Notes: a model not told the origin generated them from the sequence alone. A DNA stretch of 64,000 nt from Nautilus pompilius (GCA_018389105.1 JACATO010000334.1:1674001-1738000), one strand, 5' to 3'; shown: positions 23,201 through 36,265, numbered from the stretch's first letter. Numbers and translations are program-made.

Positions 23201-26200
23201 TGGAGAGTACATACTTATTTTTAGCAAAGTATTTCTTCAGCTCTTCCATGCGTTTTTCAAATGGCAGATTTTTAAGGTTTGGAGCATCAAAAACCTGAAA
23301 TAGTGAACATGGAATGTGGAACTGGATAATTGGTGAAGACTTGTTTTAACATTGTTAGCAGACATGAAACTGTGGCTTTGAAAAAAGAAAAAGAAGAATC
23401 AGTGATAACATTTTAAATTTAATGGTTCTGTACAGCAGCCATTAAAGATGAAGTTTCATCAAACATAAACAAACTCGTAACATTGCTATTCTGGTTATAT
23501 ACAGAATAATAAATAATTATTTATATATAAAAGTGAGCAATTTACTCTCACAAATTCACTTAATACCCAAAGTAAAGAAGTATATATATATGCTTCACAC
23601 ACAAACATGAACACAATAATCTTCTCTGCAATCCAATTACTTTTTTTATTTGGCTGTATTTTTCTAGATAATGGAACAAGTTAAAATCTAAAATAACCAA
23701 TCTGTTTACTTATTTTTTCTTTACTTAGATTGCGTCATGTTGCTTACGGTATGCTGTGTGTGCCGCCTACAAGCTAAGGAAACCAATCCTTACCAAATAT
23801 TTAATACTTTTCCACTTTTCATCCCCTTGGGTTTTTACTATGCTAACTGTGGTCTGAAAACTGCCCCTTTTTTCAAATAATTCTCCATCAAGTTCCATGT
23901 TTGTTGGAAAGTCCTGTGAAATAAAAACTACAGGGTTCAGAGACTCTTAAATTCTGGCATGGTTAGACATCAGGAATATATATATATATATATATCAATA
24001 GAAATGTTAATATATTAGATAAGTTTCAGTAAGTAAGGTTAATGGTGACTATCAACTGATTTAAGAATTGTAAAGATAGCCATTTCTCTTCACTGGAGGA
24101 AGGGTCCTTCCTTTGCATAAGTCAAGATGGCTACCTGTCTCTGTGTAACTACTTTAAAAGAAAGTAAATTAAAAGAATATGTAACCTGTTTATATTCTGT
24201 CCAAGATTAGACAAGTGTGGATGCTGTAATGATCCATAATGGTCTATTTCTTGGCCTTGGATTGAACACCATTGGCATACTTATCTACGAACACCTTGCT
24301 GACACTTCGTTTTATTGTATTCTACTTAAATGAATGGATTTTCTAAACAAAAACAATAACAGTCCAGTTTATAAACAGCCTTCAATGACATTCACAAAAA
24401 GGGTAATTAAATGAGGTAAAATGGTTCTTAAAATGTCAGACAAACTCTAGTACTATTAATAGAAAGAATAGATTTGAGGTCTTTTTTTAAAAAAAGAAAT
24501 TTTTTAAAAATTTATTTTTCGTCTTATCTTCTGTTTTAAGTCATTTATATTATCTGTTATTATTATTTTTAGAATTTTATTAATACTAATGCGGCAAGGG
24601 TGCAAGAATTCTTAAATTTTTTATCTGCATTAAGAAAACATTCTTACAATGCAGTGCTACAAACTGCTCAGATTTAGAACTGTACTAAAAGTTGGCTACC
24701 AAAACAATTAGAATTATTATGCTACACCAGTACTATTTGCAATTTTAAAGAATCAGAAAGAGAAGACTGTTCACGTATTCAATTTGGGAGCTTCCAAAAG
24801 CAATGCATTGTGGGAGTATTTCCTCGGAGAGAGAATCTCATTTCAGATCCCATAATGCCTGTTTTTTTAACCCATTTTTAAGGTTGGAGTGTCTTACTGG
24901 ATCATTCAGCAGTCATATATCATCTATAATCAATTTATTAGTGCATACAATTGCATGTATATAAGCAAGCAACTGTTAAATACAAAAACGTGGCTACAGT
25001 AAGTTTATCTTAGTACCTCGGTCACACGACATTTTCATTGGAATACCTTCCTTTTTCATCTTTATTGCTCAGTTAACAATTATGGCCCTCAGTGTAAATC
25101 ATTTTCCATTTTTAGAAGAAAATAAATTGTTTACTTTGTTGGGGAGATATAAAAAACAAGGGTTGAAAACTAAACTTATCAAATGTAACTCAATACTATG
25201 ATGCGCAAAACAGTCTGTTAGTAAACTTTGGTCACTGGCATAGTGGCAATAGATATATCAGGTGCCAATTAGCAGTGAAATAACTGAATACAGAATGAAG
25301 TAATTATCTGTTAATTTATGATGACAGGCCAAGATTTTGTTGTTAGTTCATACAAATGTTTACATTCACTGGGAAAATGGGTGACACACTCCCTGAAAAT
25401 GTTTGTATGAACCATTCTGCTGGTTCTAACCTTTTATCTATTAATAAGCAACTGGAAAATAACAAAACAGTTTATAAACTAAATTTAAAGAAGATATTCT
25501 GAATTTTAACTCTTAAATTTTTCTTTTTAAATCGGCAGTAAGTTAAATTGGTTTGGCATTACAAACTGTTATCATATTTTTCTGTAATGCTGCGTTATTC
25601 ATTTTAAAATTTTTTTTTAAAAATCTATTTATTTATTATTTTGTTAAAGCTTTAACTTTTCTTGGTCAAGTCTGTACGAAGTAACTGACCTGCTGGACCT
25701 TAAAAATGTTTGTTTTTATAATTTCTGATCAACTCACCTTAATAAAGAAAGCAGGTGGGATGAATTTGTTACCAAGTCTCGAGCGGAAACAGCTACAATA
25801 TTTTTTAAAAGAAAAATAATTACAGTAAATAAAGCCAGAACTGTAAATAAATAAATAAGTAAATGGGTTTAGAATGAAAAATGTATCTAAGAACAGATTT
25901 GAAAGAACATGAACGATGATAAACCTAATTAAATTTGTCATTAACCAAATTTTTCAAAAAACCCCTTAATTCTAAACCAGACTATCTTCTCATCACAGTA
26001 GCAGTAACCATACACCTGTGATGAGTCTGTTTTTCCCAACTCCTCATGCCTTTAAAAATTTTGTTATAAAATACAAAAATGTTATATGAATTAATATACA
26101 TCATCGTTTCAAGTAACTTGTTAAATTTTATTTGTGGTATTTAAGAAATATTTTGCTAGAACTAAAGTGGAATCAGTTTACATGGTCAGTTATTAAACTG

Positions 26201-29200
26201 TAGCAAAATTAAACTTGAATATATTTTGTGGCATTCCTTCCACACTAATATTGCTTTTTCCATACCAAAAGAACAGCATTACAAGTTTTTTAATTAGACA
26301 GAATTTTGTCCCATATAAATTATCTCATTGGATCTCATAAGGGAGTACTTCTTGTTCTCTACATCTCCAAACCTATTTCTAATTCCTCACCACAGATATG
26401 TATAGATCTACAGATGCACCAACTTTACTGAGAATGAAATAAAAAGTTGTGAAATATATGGAGGGGTTCAGCTTTTCTTTCTTTCTCAATGTGCTATCTT
26501 TAATAATCTTCCAGTAAGTTGGTTAAATCTGACAAGAAGTTTGAAGCCTATAGTAGTAGGAAATTTCTAGACAAAGAAAAATGCTTGCTGTACGTCTTCA
26601 AAAAACTTAGAAAAATAGAAAAAGCAAGTCTGTTAACTTACTGACCATCCCAGTATGCTCGAACACCATCATACTTTTCACTTATCCACCAGTCCGTGGG
26701 ATCTTTGCTACAAATAAATATGTAACATCAATATCGCAAATACATAGAAATACTGTCAAATCTGTACACACACATCATGTTGTTTATCTCACTTAAAAAT
26801 AAAACCATTAGCTAACCATTCTTTTTAAAAAATAAATGAGTAAATGCTTCCTTTTTAAGTTTAAGTAAATTCCACCAGATTATTTAAAACCCCTTTTATT
26901 TACCAATATGAATGTCTATGCCATCAAGGTATGAGTTTATTCCACTACTCACTTTTCCTCCCATTTGTGAGCTAGCATCAGCTGTGGCATTGGTTTGTGC
27001 CATGACTTTGCAGCTGTAGCTGGATTACGCTTTGGTCTGATGCTTCCCCCTGTCCGTACATTTTCAAACTCTGCACCCAGGTAATCCTTTAGGTGTGTGC
27101 ATGTCCTGCTATCCACAGCCTTGCTTTGATTCTTCCATTCAGGACACCTGTATGTATTAAATGTATGTACAATATTGGAAATAATTGTTGGAAACATACA
27201 GGAAATGCACAAATAATGAGTAATTGCAGCTGACAGATGTATATAATGCATACACAATGCATTATTACAGAAAATATATAAAACAAAATGGATACATTGT
27301 ACAGTGAATTAGTATTTGGTATGTGAACCATTTGCTTTATATACAGCATGAAAACTTGTTTTCATGCTTTCAGACTCTGGAATGTTGTTGCAAATATTGT
27401 GTAGCACTTTCCACCATTCATCCAAGGTGTTTGGCTGCGGTTTGATTTTCTCAGTGACCATATTATCTCATATAGCCTTAATGATGTTTATATCAGGACT
27501 GTGCAAGACAAAGCATCTTTGTGGCATCCTTGACTTATATACAGCCCCACCACTTCTATTGATCCACATCCATGCCTCAATGTAGCTTTTGTACATTGAT
27601 TGACTATCATGCCGCTTTCTGCTCCATCTTTGAACAAGCTGCTGTTGATTATTGCCAAAACAGTTCAAATTTGGACTCATCTGTAAAGAGCACCTTCTTC
27701 CAGGTTTGGTCATCCCACTGCTTCATGTCTGCTGCCCATTTCATCCTTGTTGTCTGGTTGCCTCTTCTCAGCAAAGGTTTTCAGGCAGCTGCACATCCAT
27801 TGAAACCACTTCATGCTAATGTGTATCTGTTCTATATCAACACACGGCTGTACTATGGAGCATCTAATTTTTACACGTGAGATACAGAACTGCCACACAG
27901 ATTTTACTCTAAGAGATCAGCCTCTTAGAAATATAGCTAGGAGGGAAATATTTATGGCCATCCACCACCAGAACCATGACAAAAAAACTCAAATTTTTCG
28001 GTGTATTTTGTGAGTATATTCTTAGTTGATATTCAAACAACTAATTAATTATAACTACACAATAGTAATACTAAGTTTATAAAATTATTATTTTTTTAGA
28101 ATATATTTAAAAATGTAACATAATGTTCTGAAAATATTGGAAATGGAAATTCCACCTGTCAGTCAGTAGAGTTTAGGCATATTTTCCAAAATAGGTGCAA
28201 AATTGGGAGTTCTACCATCCAGGTGGAAGTTGCAGTAACTCTGGAGAAGTGATTCTATTGTGTGTTTTTTCCCATTATTTCCAATATTGTATTATACAGT
28301 GAACCCTCTCTTAACCAAAATAATTGGTGCACATCTTTATCAGTCAATGGATATTTTTGGTTAATAGGAACTACAATTTTATTAGAAAATTATGTACATT
28401 TCATTAAAGTTATTTGGAATTTAGAGAAAGGGTTAACTGTGTGGATAAATAGTAAATAAATCGGATAAATAGTTTCAAATTTTAGATTATCAAAAACAAA
28501 ACATTAAAAATATTAAACATGATATTATCCATGTGTGTGTGTGTGTTGTTTATATTTGAAATAAAGTGTCTAATTTTTCTATATTATTTTAAATATAAAA
28601 TATTGAATTATAATATGATAATATGCCCTTCACATGACCTACATCAGCCAATGGTATTACAACATCTCTATACCCATTGCTGCATTTCTTTTACACCATG
28701 TGAGACATATATATCACATCACAAGTTGCAAAAAACTTTTGATGGAATCAGATCAGCCAACCAAATTGCCTAAAATTTTCCATCTTTTTAGGGATTTCTG
28801 ATCCGTTGACCAAAATTCAATTTTAATTTCAGTCTCTGGAATATTCACTTGTCAGAGTTTCGGTTAAGGAAAGGTTCACTGTATATATAAACAAAGGTAG
28901 TAAAATAAGCTCTGCAAGTGTTACAAACTATTATTTATTAGGAAAACCATTACCTTTCAATCCTTTCTAGTTTGATAAATCTTTTAAGTAAATGTACGTC
29001 TCTTGTTAGTTATGTGTAATATGCCCTTCTTAAAATAAGAGTGGAAAGTTATTGGCAATGTACTGCTTATAAAAATTAGAGGTTATTTAAGGAAAATTCC
29101 CACCACTCTTACTAGTTCTACTAACAAGATGGTGGGAAATGTTCAACATAACTGCCTACGTTCTATATAACTAGGCTAGAGTTATAGTAGGTGAGCTTGT

Positions 29201-32200
29201 GATATTACATGGCAGTTCAATGTAATTAACAGCACCTAATAAACAAGTAAGAAAAAAATAGTGCATAAAATCAGTTAATGAAGAAGTATTTAAGTATATC
29301 AGAAAAGACTTATGTAAGAACCATCAGAATATCGTTTTAAAGAGTAGAAATTTCCAATGTGAATGCTAAGTTAAATAATTTCAAACTCAGGTCCATGACT
29401 AATGTGTAAGTATGCAAATACCAATCAGTAGGTATTTTGTATAGGGACGGGAAGATCTTGGATAAAGCCTGTATCTGCCAAAATCATCAGACCAAAATGT
29501 GTAGTTCATTTAGATTTACTTACGTGCAGGTGTACTCATTGCCTGTCCTTTTGATAACATAACCCTCAGACAAAGTAATGCTAGTGCCATCAGCCATCAG
29601 ATATTTTGGTTTAATGACCTTTGGGGGAGGTGATCCAGCAACATCTGCTAATGAGTACAGGTATAGATACAGAGGGTAGTGCCTGAATAGGACATTCTTC
29701 TCTACAGCAGCTTCCTTTTATTGCTAAAAAAATACTGTATCGTGATTCTGAACTTCCATCCAAGTTGCCTGCGGCTCCACAAAAGTTTGAATGATTCAAC
29801 AGATGCATACAACTTTATTCTATCATCATCATCTTCATTGTCATCAGAACTTGTCTTTTGTGGAAAAAGATTGGTGAACTCAGTAAAGAATCATTCCGAC
29901 TACATGATGAGATGGGAATCCAATTACCTTCCTCACCAATGCGGTTTCTATATCAATTTAAAGTTCTTTCTTAAAAATAATGAAATAAAATTCGGAGATT
30001 CAAAACAATTTAAAATAATCAAGAGAAATAATAATTATTGTGTGTAGTTATTTCCCTTTGAATTTACATAAATTAAACAGTAGATTAAAAACAAAATGGA
30101 GTATACATTTTCAGTTTTACTAAAGCTGTAAGAATGTGCAACTTTATTTGCATTCAGAGAGTGTGTATGGGAGGAAACAAATTTAAAATTTGATAAAAAC
30201 TATTTAATAAGATGGGAGTTTTTTAAGCTTACATATAAGTACAAATCACATGAAATAAAACAAGTAATAAAAAAAAAGCATGTTGAATGTATATATCCTG
30301 ATATTAACTTCTTAAAAATACTTTTTCAGATTTATTTTTTTGTATGTAATAAATGAACCAGTTTCAACTTTAAAAAAAACATTTGTACATTTGAAATGGT
30401 TTAACAAGCATCTATATGAGGCATTTATTTTGTGTTATTTAATACTATTAGATGAAAATGTTTTTGTTACATTGTTTTTTTTAAAACATTTAAATAAGCA
30501 TAATCTATTTTTCTGTAATCACAGATGACATCAAATCCTATCAGCTACACATTAATTTTCACAAGTTATTTGATTTCTGCTCCCTCCCAATAATTAAAAC
30601 AAATTTAATTTTCTCACCATTGGTTTCAGATGGATGGAGGTAAGTTCTTAGATGAACAAGATCTTCTCTGTAACATTTTGCCCAGTACTTGCATTTTATT
30701 TTAAAAGTTCCCGCTGCTGCAACATCATCCTGTTCATCATTAGATACTTTCTGCTTCTTGCCAGATAAATCATCATCATCGTCGTCACTCTGCAAGAAGA
30801 AAATAGAATTATAGTGTAGTGATTTGATTTTATTTCAATTTTGTATGCCATAATTACTAATACAAATGTGTTTAACATTTTAGTGTGATAATGTTGTTTT
30901 TTTTTTTACTTTAGAAATAATTTAGAACAATGTCCTTTACATAAATTCTAAGGGAAATAACTCCTGCCAATTTCGACTAAAATATTTAACTACTTTTGGT
31001 GTGATAATTTGCTTTCTTTAGCACAAACATTTTTTTAAACACAAATTGTAAGTGCTTTTAAAACAAAATTGAGAGACTATTTTGAAAATTCAAAACGTAT
31101 CTAGTATTAATTAAAATTCTTACCCAGTTTTGTTTTGTTTCATTTTAATGAATAATCTATTTAACGATAAGCTTATTTGCAGGTAAAATACACCGATTAA
31201 TTTTGTTTTGAATGCTTCAGTAATGTGATTGACCTGGTAATGGACTAGAAAAAGTAAAAAATAGTTTTGTTTTTAATGTGTGGACTCTGTGGATGCTGAA
31301 TATCACAACTGGAAACCTTCACTAAATCCGCATCAAGACAAGCTAGATATCACAGGGTACTAATTGCAAATCTTGTGATATATGCACACTTGTGGCACAG
31401 TATACTATGTACCATGGTAATGAGTAGTGCATGCTTGCAGCCACAAATGCTGCCATATAACCACCTTCTCAGACATTCCACTTACGCTCTGCTTCACATA
31501 CGTTTAGCGTGAACTAATTCACATTGATTTTTAGTGTATCAATCAAAGCAACATCTGATTACATGACATCATCTTGAAGGGAGCAAGCTATCCAAGAAAC
31601 TCTACTAGAGCTCTCCTGAATGTGGAAGGAACTTTATAAGAGGGCTAATACAAATGAATGGAAAAAAAAAAGAGACAGTGATAAACATTAAACAAAGTAG
31701 GTACCTTTTAGGGATTAAATTGTCACTCCCACTTTAATCAGCAAGAATATTACATATTCTGCCAACTTTCCACCTAATTGTTTTTATTTATTTATTTTTT
31801 TTATTTGGAATTGGTGAGATCTCACCTGGCTAGTTCTTGTCTGACTTCGAGTTCTTTTTAAAGTTGTGGTTCCTACAAATTTTTCTTCATCCACTTCCAT
31901 ACTATTCTCCTGTTTTTCATCACTTGGTTTTCCCTGTGGAAAACAAATACAGTTAGTCACATTGCATGGAAAATCACTTTTACTTTATCTTTAATAACTG
32001 GCAGAGATTCAAGAGGTCATCTTTATGTGACATTTATTATCTTTCATACTCAATATAAAATAAACAGTCTTTCCGGTTCTTTTTGTTGGTCATTAAAGAT
32101 GAAGTATAGACAGATGACTTTTCGCAAGGGGTTATTTAAACTTACCAAACTAGACTTTGTTTGACTTCTGGTTCTTACCAAGGATGGTACTACATCTTCC

Positions 32201-34941
32201 GCATCACTACTATCACTCATGTCATGTCGTTTGGCTTTCTGAAAAGAAAGTAAAATAAACTGTCACAAGAATTTCAAGATCTTAATATATATATATTCTA
32301 ATTTCCCCCTAGGCATGGAAAGTAATTTTTAAAATATTTATAAGTGATAAAAAGTTCAGAAGTTTGATTGAGGTCCAGTTTATTCAAAAACTCATGCAGA
32401 ACAAATTGGAAATAAAAGAATCTTAAAATCTGTCTTTAAAAGCAGATCTGTGGTACAAAAATTTAGTCTGTATATGACATTATGAGAACAAAATATATAA
32501 AGTGGCAGCAATTGACAAGGACCAAAATCATAATTCCCTGGATTAGTTGACTCCACAGAGAACACATAATTTGACACTCTACAGAAATGATGATATAAAA
32601 TTGTACTGAAATTTAAAAATATAATAAAATGCTAAATCAAAATATCTTCTGTAGTCATCGACTTAACATCAGCGATTTAATGATAAAATAATTTCAGTCA
32701 TAATTTAATTTGTTAAACAATTTCAAATAAAAATATTACGCATCTCTTATAACAATCTCTGGATTTTAATACTGTTCACCTAAGTGTTTATTTCATCATT
32801 GTAAAACATTTACAAACTATCCTAAAGTAGCCTAGCTTTAGGATAGCTATTGGAAATCCATCGATGGCAGTATAATAAAGCTCAATGTAGAAATTAACCA
32901 TTCTAGTTTTCAACTAATTTTCACCATTTAACTATATCAAAGAAGCATTTTGATGTACTCCACTTCTGGAGTCCTTATACTTGGGTAGCATATTTTTGAT
33001 ACCTGTTGCTTTCTTTTGACCAATGAGGTTGAAGCAGCAGCAGCAGCAGAAGAAACCATATTAATACCACCTGAAGATGCTTTTGTGCCGAGGTCAGATG
33101 TATCTAAAGAAAAAAAATTATTAAGAAATACATGGATACTTTGAAAAATAGATAGTCAAATGATTGCTGATAAAACAAAGGTATGATAAGTCAAATAAAA
33201 TACCTACAAAAGAAAGAACAGGTATTCCAGTCTAATACCTATGGATGGGTAACCATTTACTGAATTTTCCTGCGAGCAATAAATTAAAATCCTAGAGAAT
33301 TTGACTAAATGTACCAAGGAAGAGAAAAAGCTACGTAAATTTATTTCAAATATCTTTTCATCCCCATATTGTGATTTTTTTACATTCATTCTTTTTTCTT
33401 GCATGGATTCTTACAGTAGCCATTTTTCTCTTGAATTTTCCATACATATAACATTTTTATTTGTAGCTAGAATGATTTAAAGTAGATTTTATTTTTTTAA
33501 TTTTACATTTTAATTGTTTAAAATCTTTATGCAAATTTTAAATTGAGATGGAAGCATCAAAAAATGGATTTCCATTATTCGTTACTAATGTGATATACTG
33601 TACAGTGGAATCTGTAAAATTCTTTTTATGATTTTATGCCAGTATTTTCAAACAATAACCTACTAACGTTGTTTATGTCAAATACTTTAAAATATATACA
33701 CAGTACTGCGCAGAAGTCTTAGGTTACCTTGCAACAACACTAATGCTAGTTTTGTTTCTTTCAGAGTAATAACTGAATTAAAATGGCAAAGGTATCAATT
33801 GCTAATAGATATAAAATAATATTTCTCCATGAACAATGAAAAATCCAACACAAAATAAGCAATATAACTGGAATTTCAAAATGTGCCATTTAAGAAATCA
33901 TCAAAGTATTCAGAAATATTGGTTGAGTTTCTGATAGGAAATGATGTAAACAACTGAAAACACTATCTAAAAAGATTTTAAAATAAATGAAGATAACTTC
34001 TCTGAGTGATAGAAAGACATCCATCACGGGTGGTTCGGGTTCATGATTTTACAGTACAAAGAGCTTTGGAATGAAGTGGACTTAAAGGACAGATGGCAGT
34101 CAAGAAACCATTTTCACATAAAGAGAATAAAGCTAAGTGACTCAAATATGCCACCCAACACAAAAACTGGAGTCAAGAACAATGGAATAAAGTCCTTTCC
34201 TTCAATCAGATGAATCAAAAGTCAACATTTTTGGATCCATGAAAAAGTATGATAAGAAGATAAGAAGAATAATTAAAGAAGAACCTAAGGAAATGCATCT
34301 GTAGCTTATAGTAAAGCTTAGTATAGGTTCTATTCAGGTTTTGGGATGTACCTCAGCCATCTGTCAATTTTGTCAAAACATAATGCAAAAAAGAGACTTA
34401 AATGCTATATTTATTAGAGTTGTGTCCACAAAGCCCTGAACTTAATGTTATTGAACATGTTTGGGACTACATGGACAGAATAAAAATGAACAGCCAAACA
34501 CCAAGGGTGAACTCTGGGCAGTGCTTCTAGATACATGGAACATCATTGCAGATGATATTTTTCAAAATTACAAGAGAGCATCCCACGGCATTCAGGCAGT
34601 CACAAAAAAGAAGAGTAGACATAATAAATATTAGTATACATAATTTTAATTTTGTCTATGTACAATATTAATTTATTTTATTTCTTTCTACAACTGAATT
34701 TATAAATAAAAATGTACACTTTTTGAGAATTTAGCACAGTACTTAAAGTAAACTAAATGTAGATATTCAAATTCATTTGTTGTTGTTTTTCTATTAAGTC
34801 AATTAATCTAAAATTACCTGCTGCACTTTCCTCTTCATCTTTCAAGTCATCCGGGTGAAGAAACCTCTTTTTGTGGGTCACATTATTTTGATAACACTGA
34901 TCCCAGTACCTGCATTTCTTCTTCTTACCAGTAGCAGCCAT
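17217..34941 (-). CDS. PBZ-PBZ-SWIM ATP-dependent DNA ligase, 15 exons, 562 aa
   Basis: Predicted nick-sealing DNA ligase with poly(ADP-ribose)-binding fingers. Exons: 34941-34818, 33103-33003, 32238-32146, 31933-31826, 30789-30618, 29644-29524, 27147-26953, 26707-26642, 25792-25738, 23913-23794, 23294-23215, 20781-20601, 19110-19007, 18028-17922, 17278-17217. All junctions are GT-AG, phases agree throughout and the sum is 1689 nt. Domains by residue: PBZ1 C10-C16-H23-H29; PBZ2 C175-C181-H188-H194; SWIM finger C239-C241-C256-H258. The nucleotidyltransferase has motif I K316-Y-D-G with R321, motif III ELDGEL (352-357), IIIa YLVFD (384-388), IV EGLMIR (443-448) and V K464-I-K. The OB fold runs from about 473 to 546. 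Ligands and catalytic residues are intact. No signal peptide is seen; lysine-rich linkers and a PKKK tail suggest a nuclear location. The core resembles small bacterial LigE-type ligases, not LIG1, LIG3 or LIG4, which carry a large extra DNA-binding domain. Its introns hold Tc1 relics and a MITE. PAR-guided repair is inferred. Confidence 0.92.
19790..19868 (-). repeat. Possible hAT-like transposon end
   Basis: On the minus strand the segment starts CAGTGTTTCCCAACCTCAGG, which resembles the terminal repeat of hAT-type elements. I could not find the partner end nearby. It lies in the intron between exons 12 and 13 of the ligase gene. Confidence 0.3.
20930..22640 (+). other. Ligase intron 11 with unassigned degenerate coding traces
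   Basis: Long intron between exon 12 (starts 20781) and exon 11 (ends 23215). Short plus-strand traces such as SHDAITRNQYYNIIRFFLVN (21498-21557) and YISDNGPEY (near 22305-22330) look like transposon protein fragments. They are too short and broken for me to name a family with confidence. Confidence 0.3.
27300..28010 (-). pseudogene. Tc1-like transposase relic in ligase intron 6
   Basis: The minus strand carries decayed Tc1-type transposase pieces in order: a helix-turn-helix part (near 27950-27800), an ELFWQ-like block after the usual first Asp motif, SPDINIIKAI near 27495, and a C-terminal GSHTKY near 27315. In SPDINIIKAI the catalytic Glu of IIEAxW is replaced by Lys. Several stops interrupt it. 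It inserted in the same orientation as the host gene, between exons 6 and 7. Confidence 0.75.
28297..28881. mobile_element. Non-autonomous MITE, pogo/Tigger-like ends
   Basis: The inverted ends read CAGTGAACCCTCTCTTAACC at the left (28297) and, on the opposite strand, CAGTGAACCTTTCCTTAACC at the right (28881), both flanked by TA. The 585 bp interior has no transposase frame. Short CAGTGAACC-type ends with a TA target are typical of pogo/Tigger-derived MITEs. It lies in ligase intron 6. Confidence 0.7.
33701..34745 (+). mobile_element. Degenerate Tc1-like element in ligase intron 1
   Basis: Ends are inverted: CAGTACTGCGCAGAAGTC at 33701 and, on the other strand, AGTACTGTGCTAAATTC at about 34744. 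Inside, the plus strand has traces of a Tc1 transposase: KVLSFNQMNQKSTFL where WSKVLFSDES is usual, and QSPELNVIEHVWDY (near 34435) with the third catalytic residue. Frames are broken throughout. The orientation is opposite to the host gene. Confidence 0.75.
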
Positions 34942-36200
34942 ACCTTAGCAGCGCGGTTAGGGTTTGAAGAAAGTGAAAGTAGAGATCTCATCAAATTCGG
35001 CTCACTTCGTCCAAATTGTTGCTCGTTTTCGTGTCAAAGTCTGAAAAGGAAAAGAAAGATGGTCCAGAAGAATATGTATTCTCCAGTTGTAAGCAGAAAC
35101 TGTAGTTACGGTTAACGGCTCGTAGTTTGGGAACAGTTATTAATAAACTCATCTCGCTGCGACACGGAGATCGGGTGCCGGGCGTGTTAGGGTTAACTTC
35201 TCCGTGTCTGGAATGTCGGGCGGTACACACACACACACACGAGAGGACCCCTGGTATATACGAATTAATAAACAGTCCGTCCACTTCACAACAACCGAGC
35301 GACCGACCGACCAACGAACAGCAGCAGCTGTTTCCTCCTCGTCGACACTGGTACCCGGCGATCGGATGGATGGTCCCGCCCGGTCCCTTTAAATCGTCTG
35401 TTAACTGTAACGGGCACTCCCCGACCAGCTTTGTATCAGTCACAAGCGAAGGCAGCAGTGATGACGATCCCTGCCAATTAGCCACGTCATTCAACAGATT
35501 GGCTTCTAACGATCCCCCCCCAACCTCTTCCCCCTTTTCCACTCAACTGCAATCGAAGATGACGACCTGATCGGGTCACGTTCTCACCTGCGCTCCGCGG
35601 AGGGCGGGTCATCGTCGCGACCTACACTATCCAGGTAGTTCGACGAGTGCAGCAGGTCGGCTCGTGATCGATCAGGCCAGGACTTGTCTCCCTCCACCCC
35701 CTCAAGACGACTGACTGGGCTGTGTTAGTGGATTGCCTATCGCGGCTTCATCCTTGAACTTCCGCATTCCCTCCCTCGTCGAGCAGTGGAGGGACCAAAT
35801 CGCCAGCCATCTGTCCTCGGGTGTTTTCCGCCATTATCGATCATCAGCAGCGACAAGCTGAAGATTACAGAAACAGAGAGATAATCTTAATACGGTTGAG
35901 TAAACATCACTTTCCTCTGATGCGTGATAACAACTTTTTTTTTTTTTTTAAATATTTGCCCCCCCCCCCAGTGCTTGCAAATGTAAGGGAGACAACCGCG
36001 ATATACAGAAAATATTAACTAATATTTTAATATTTTTTAAAACATTTTTTTATACGATGAAGAAAAAAAAATCTGAGAAATATGTAATATATCTGTAAAT
36101 ATGAAGTATAAGAGAAAGTGTCAAATTTATACTTAGAAATTTAGTTTTCTCTTCGTGAAAAATTAATATTTTTGTATACAACAATAAAAACAAAACAGCT
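34942..36200. promoter_or_regulatory. Ligase 5' flank, CpG-containing, no gene
   Basis: Upstream of the ligase start codon. CpG frequency rises sharply from about 34,950. There is a short CA run at 35226-35240, a poly-T at 35936-35949, a poly-C at 35960-35970 and one copy of the dispersed 13-mer at 35985. Overlapping frames on both strands (34991-35570) show no family similarity. The promoter position is inferred. Confidence 0.45.
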
Positions 36201-36242
36201 AACACCAACTGTGGATATTGTGAACTTATTACTACTTATATA
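36201..36242 (+). promoter_or_regulatory. U6 promoter, copy 1 (PSE-like and TATA)
   Basis: TATATA at 36237-36242 starts 29 bases before the U6 start. A PSE-like block at 36201-36221 (AACACCAACTGTGGATATTG) starts 65 bases before it. The same blocks at nearly the same offsets precede copy 2, which supports an external Pol III type 3 promoter. Confidence 0.75.
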
Positions 36243-36265
36243 GAAAAGCACACAGTATTAAGATT

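Noticed and set aside
34991-35570. 183- and 147-codon frames on opposite strands upstream of the ligase
   Set aside because: They are mutually overlapping, with no known motif. CpG-rich sequence has few stops by chance.
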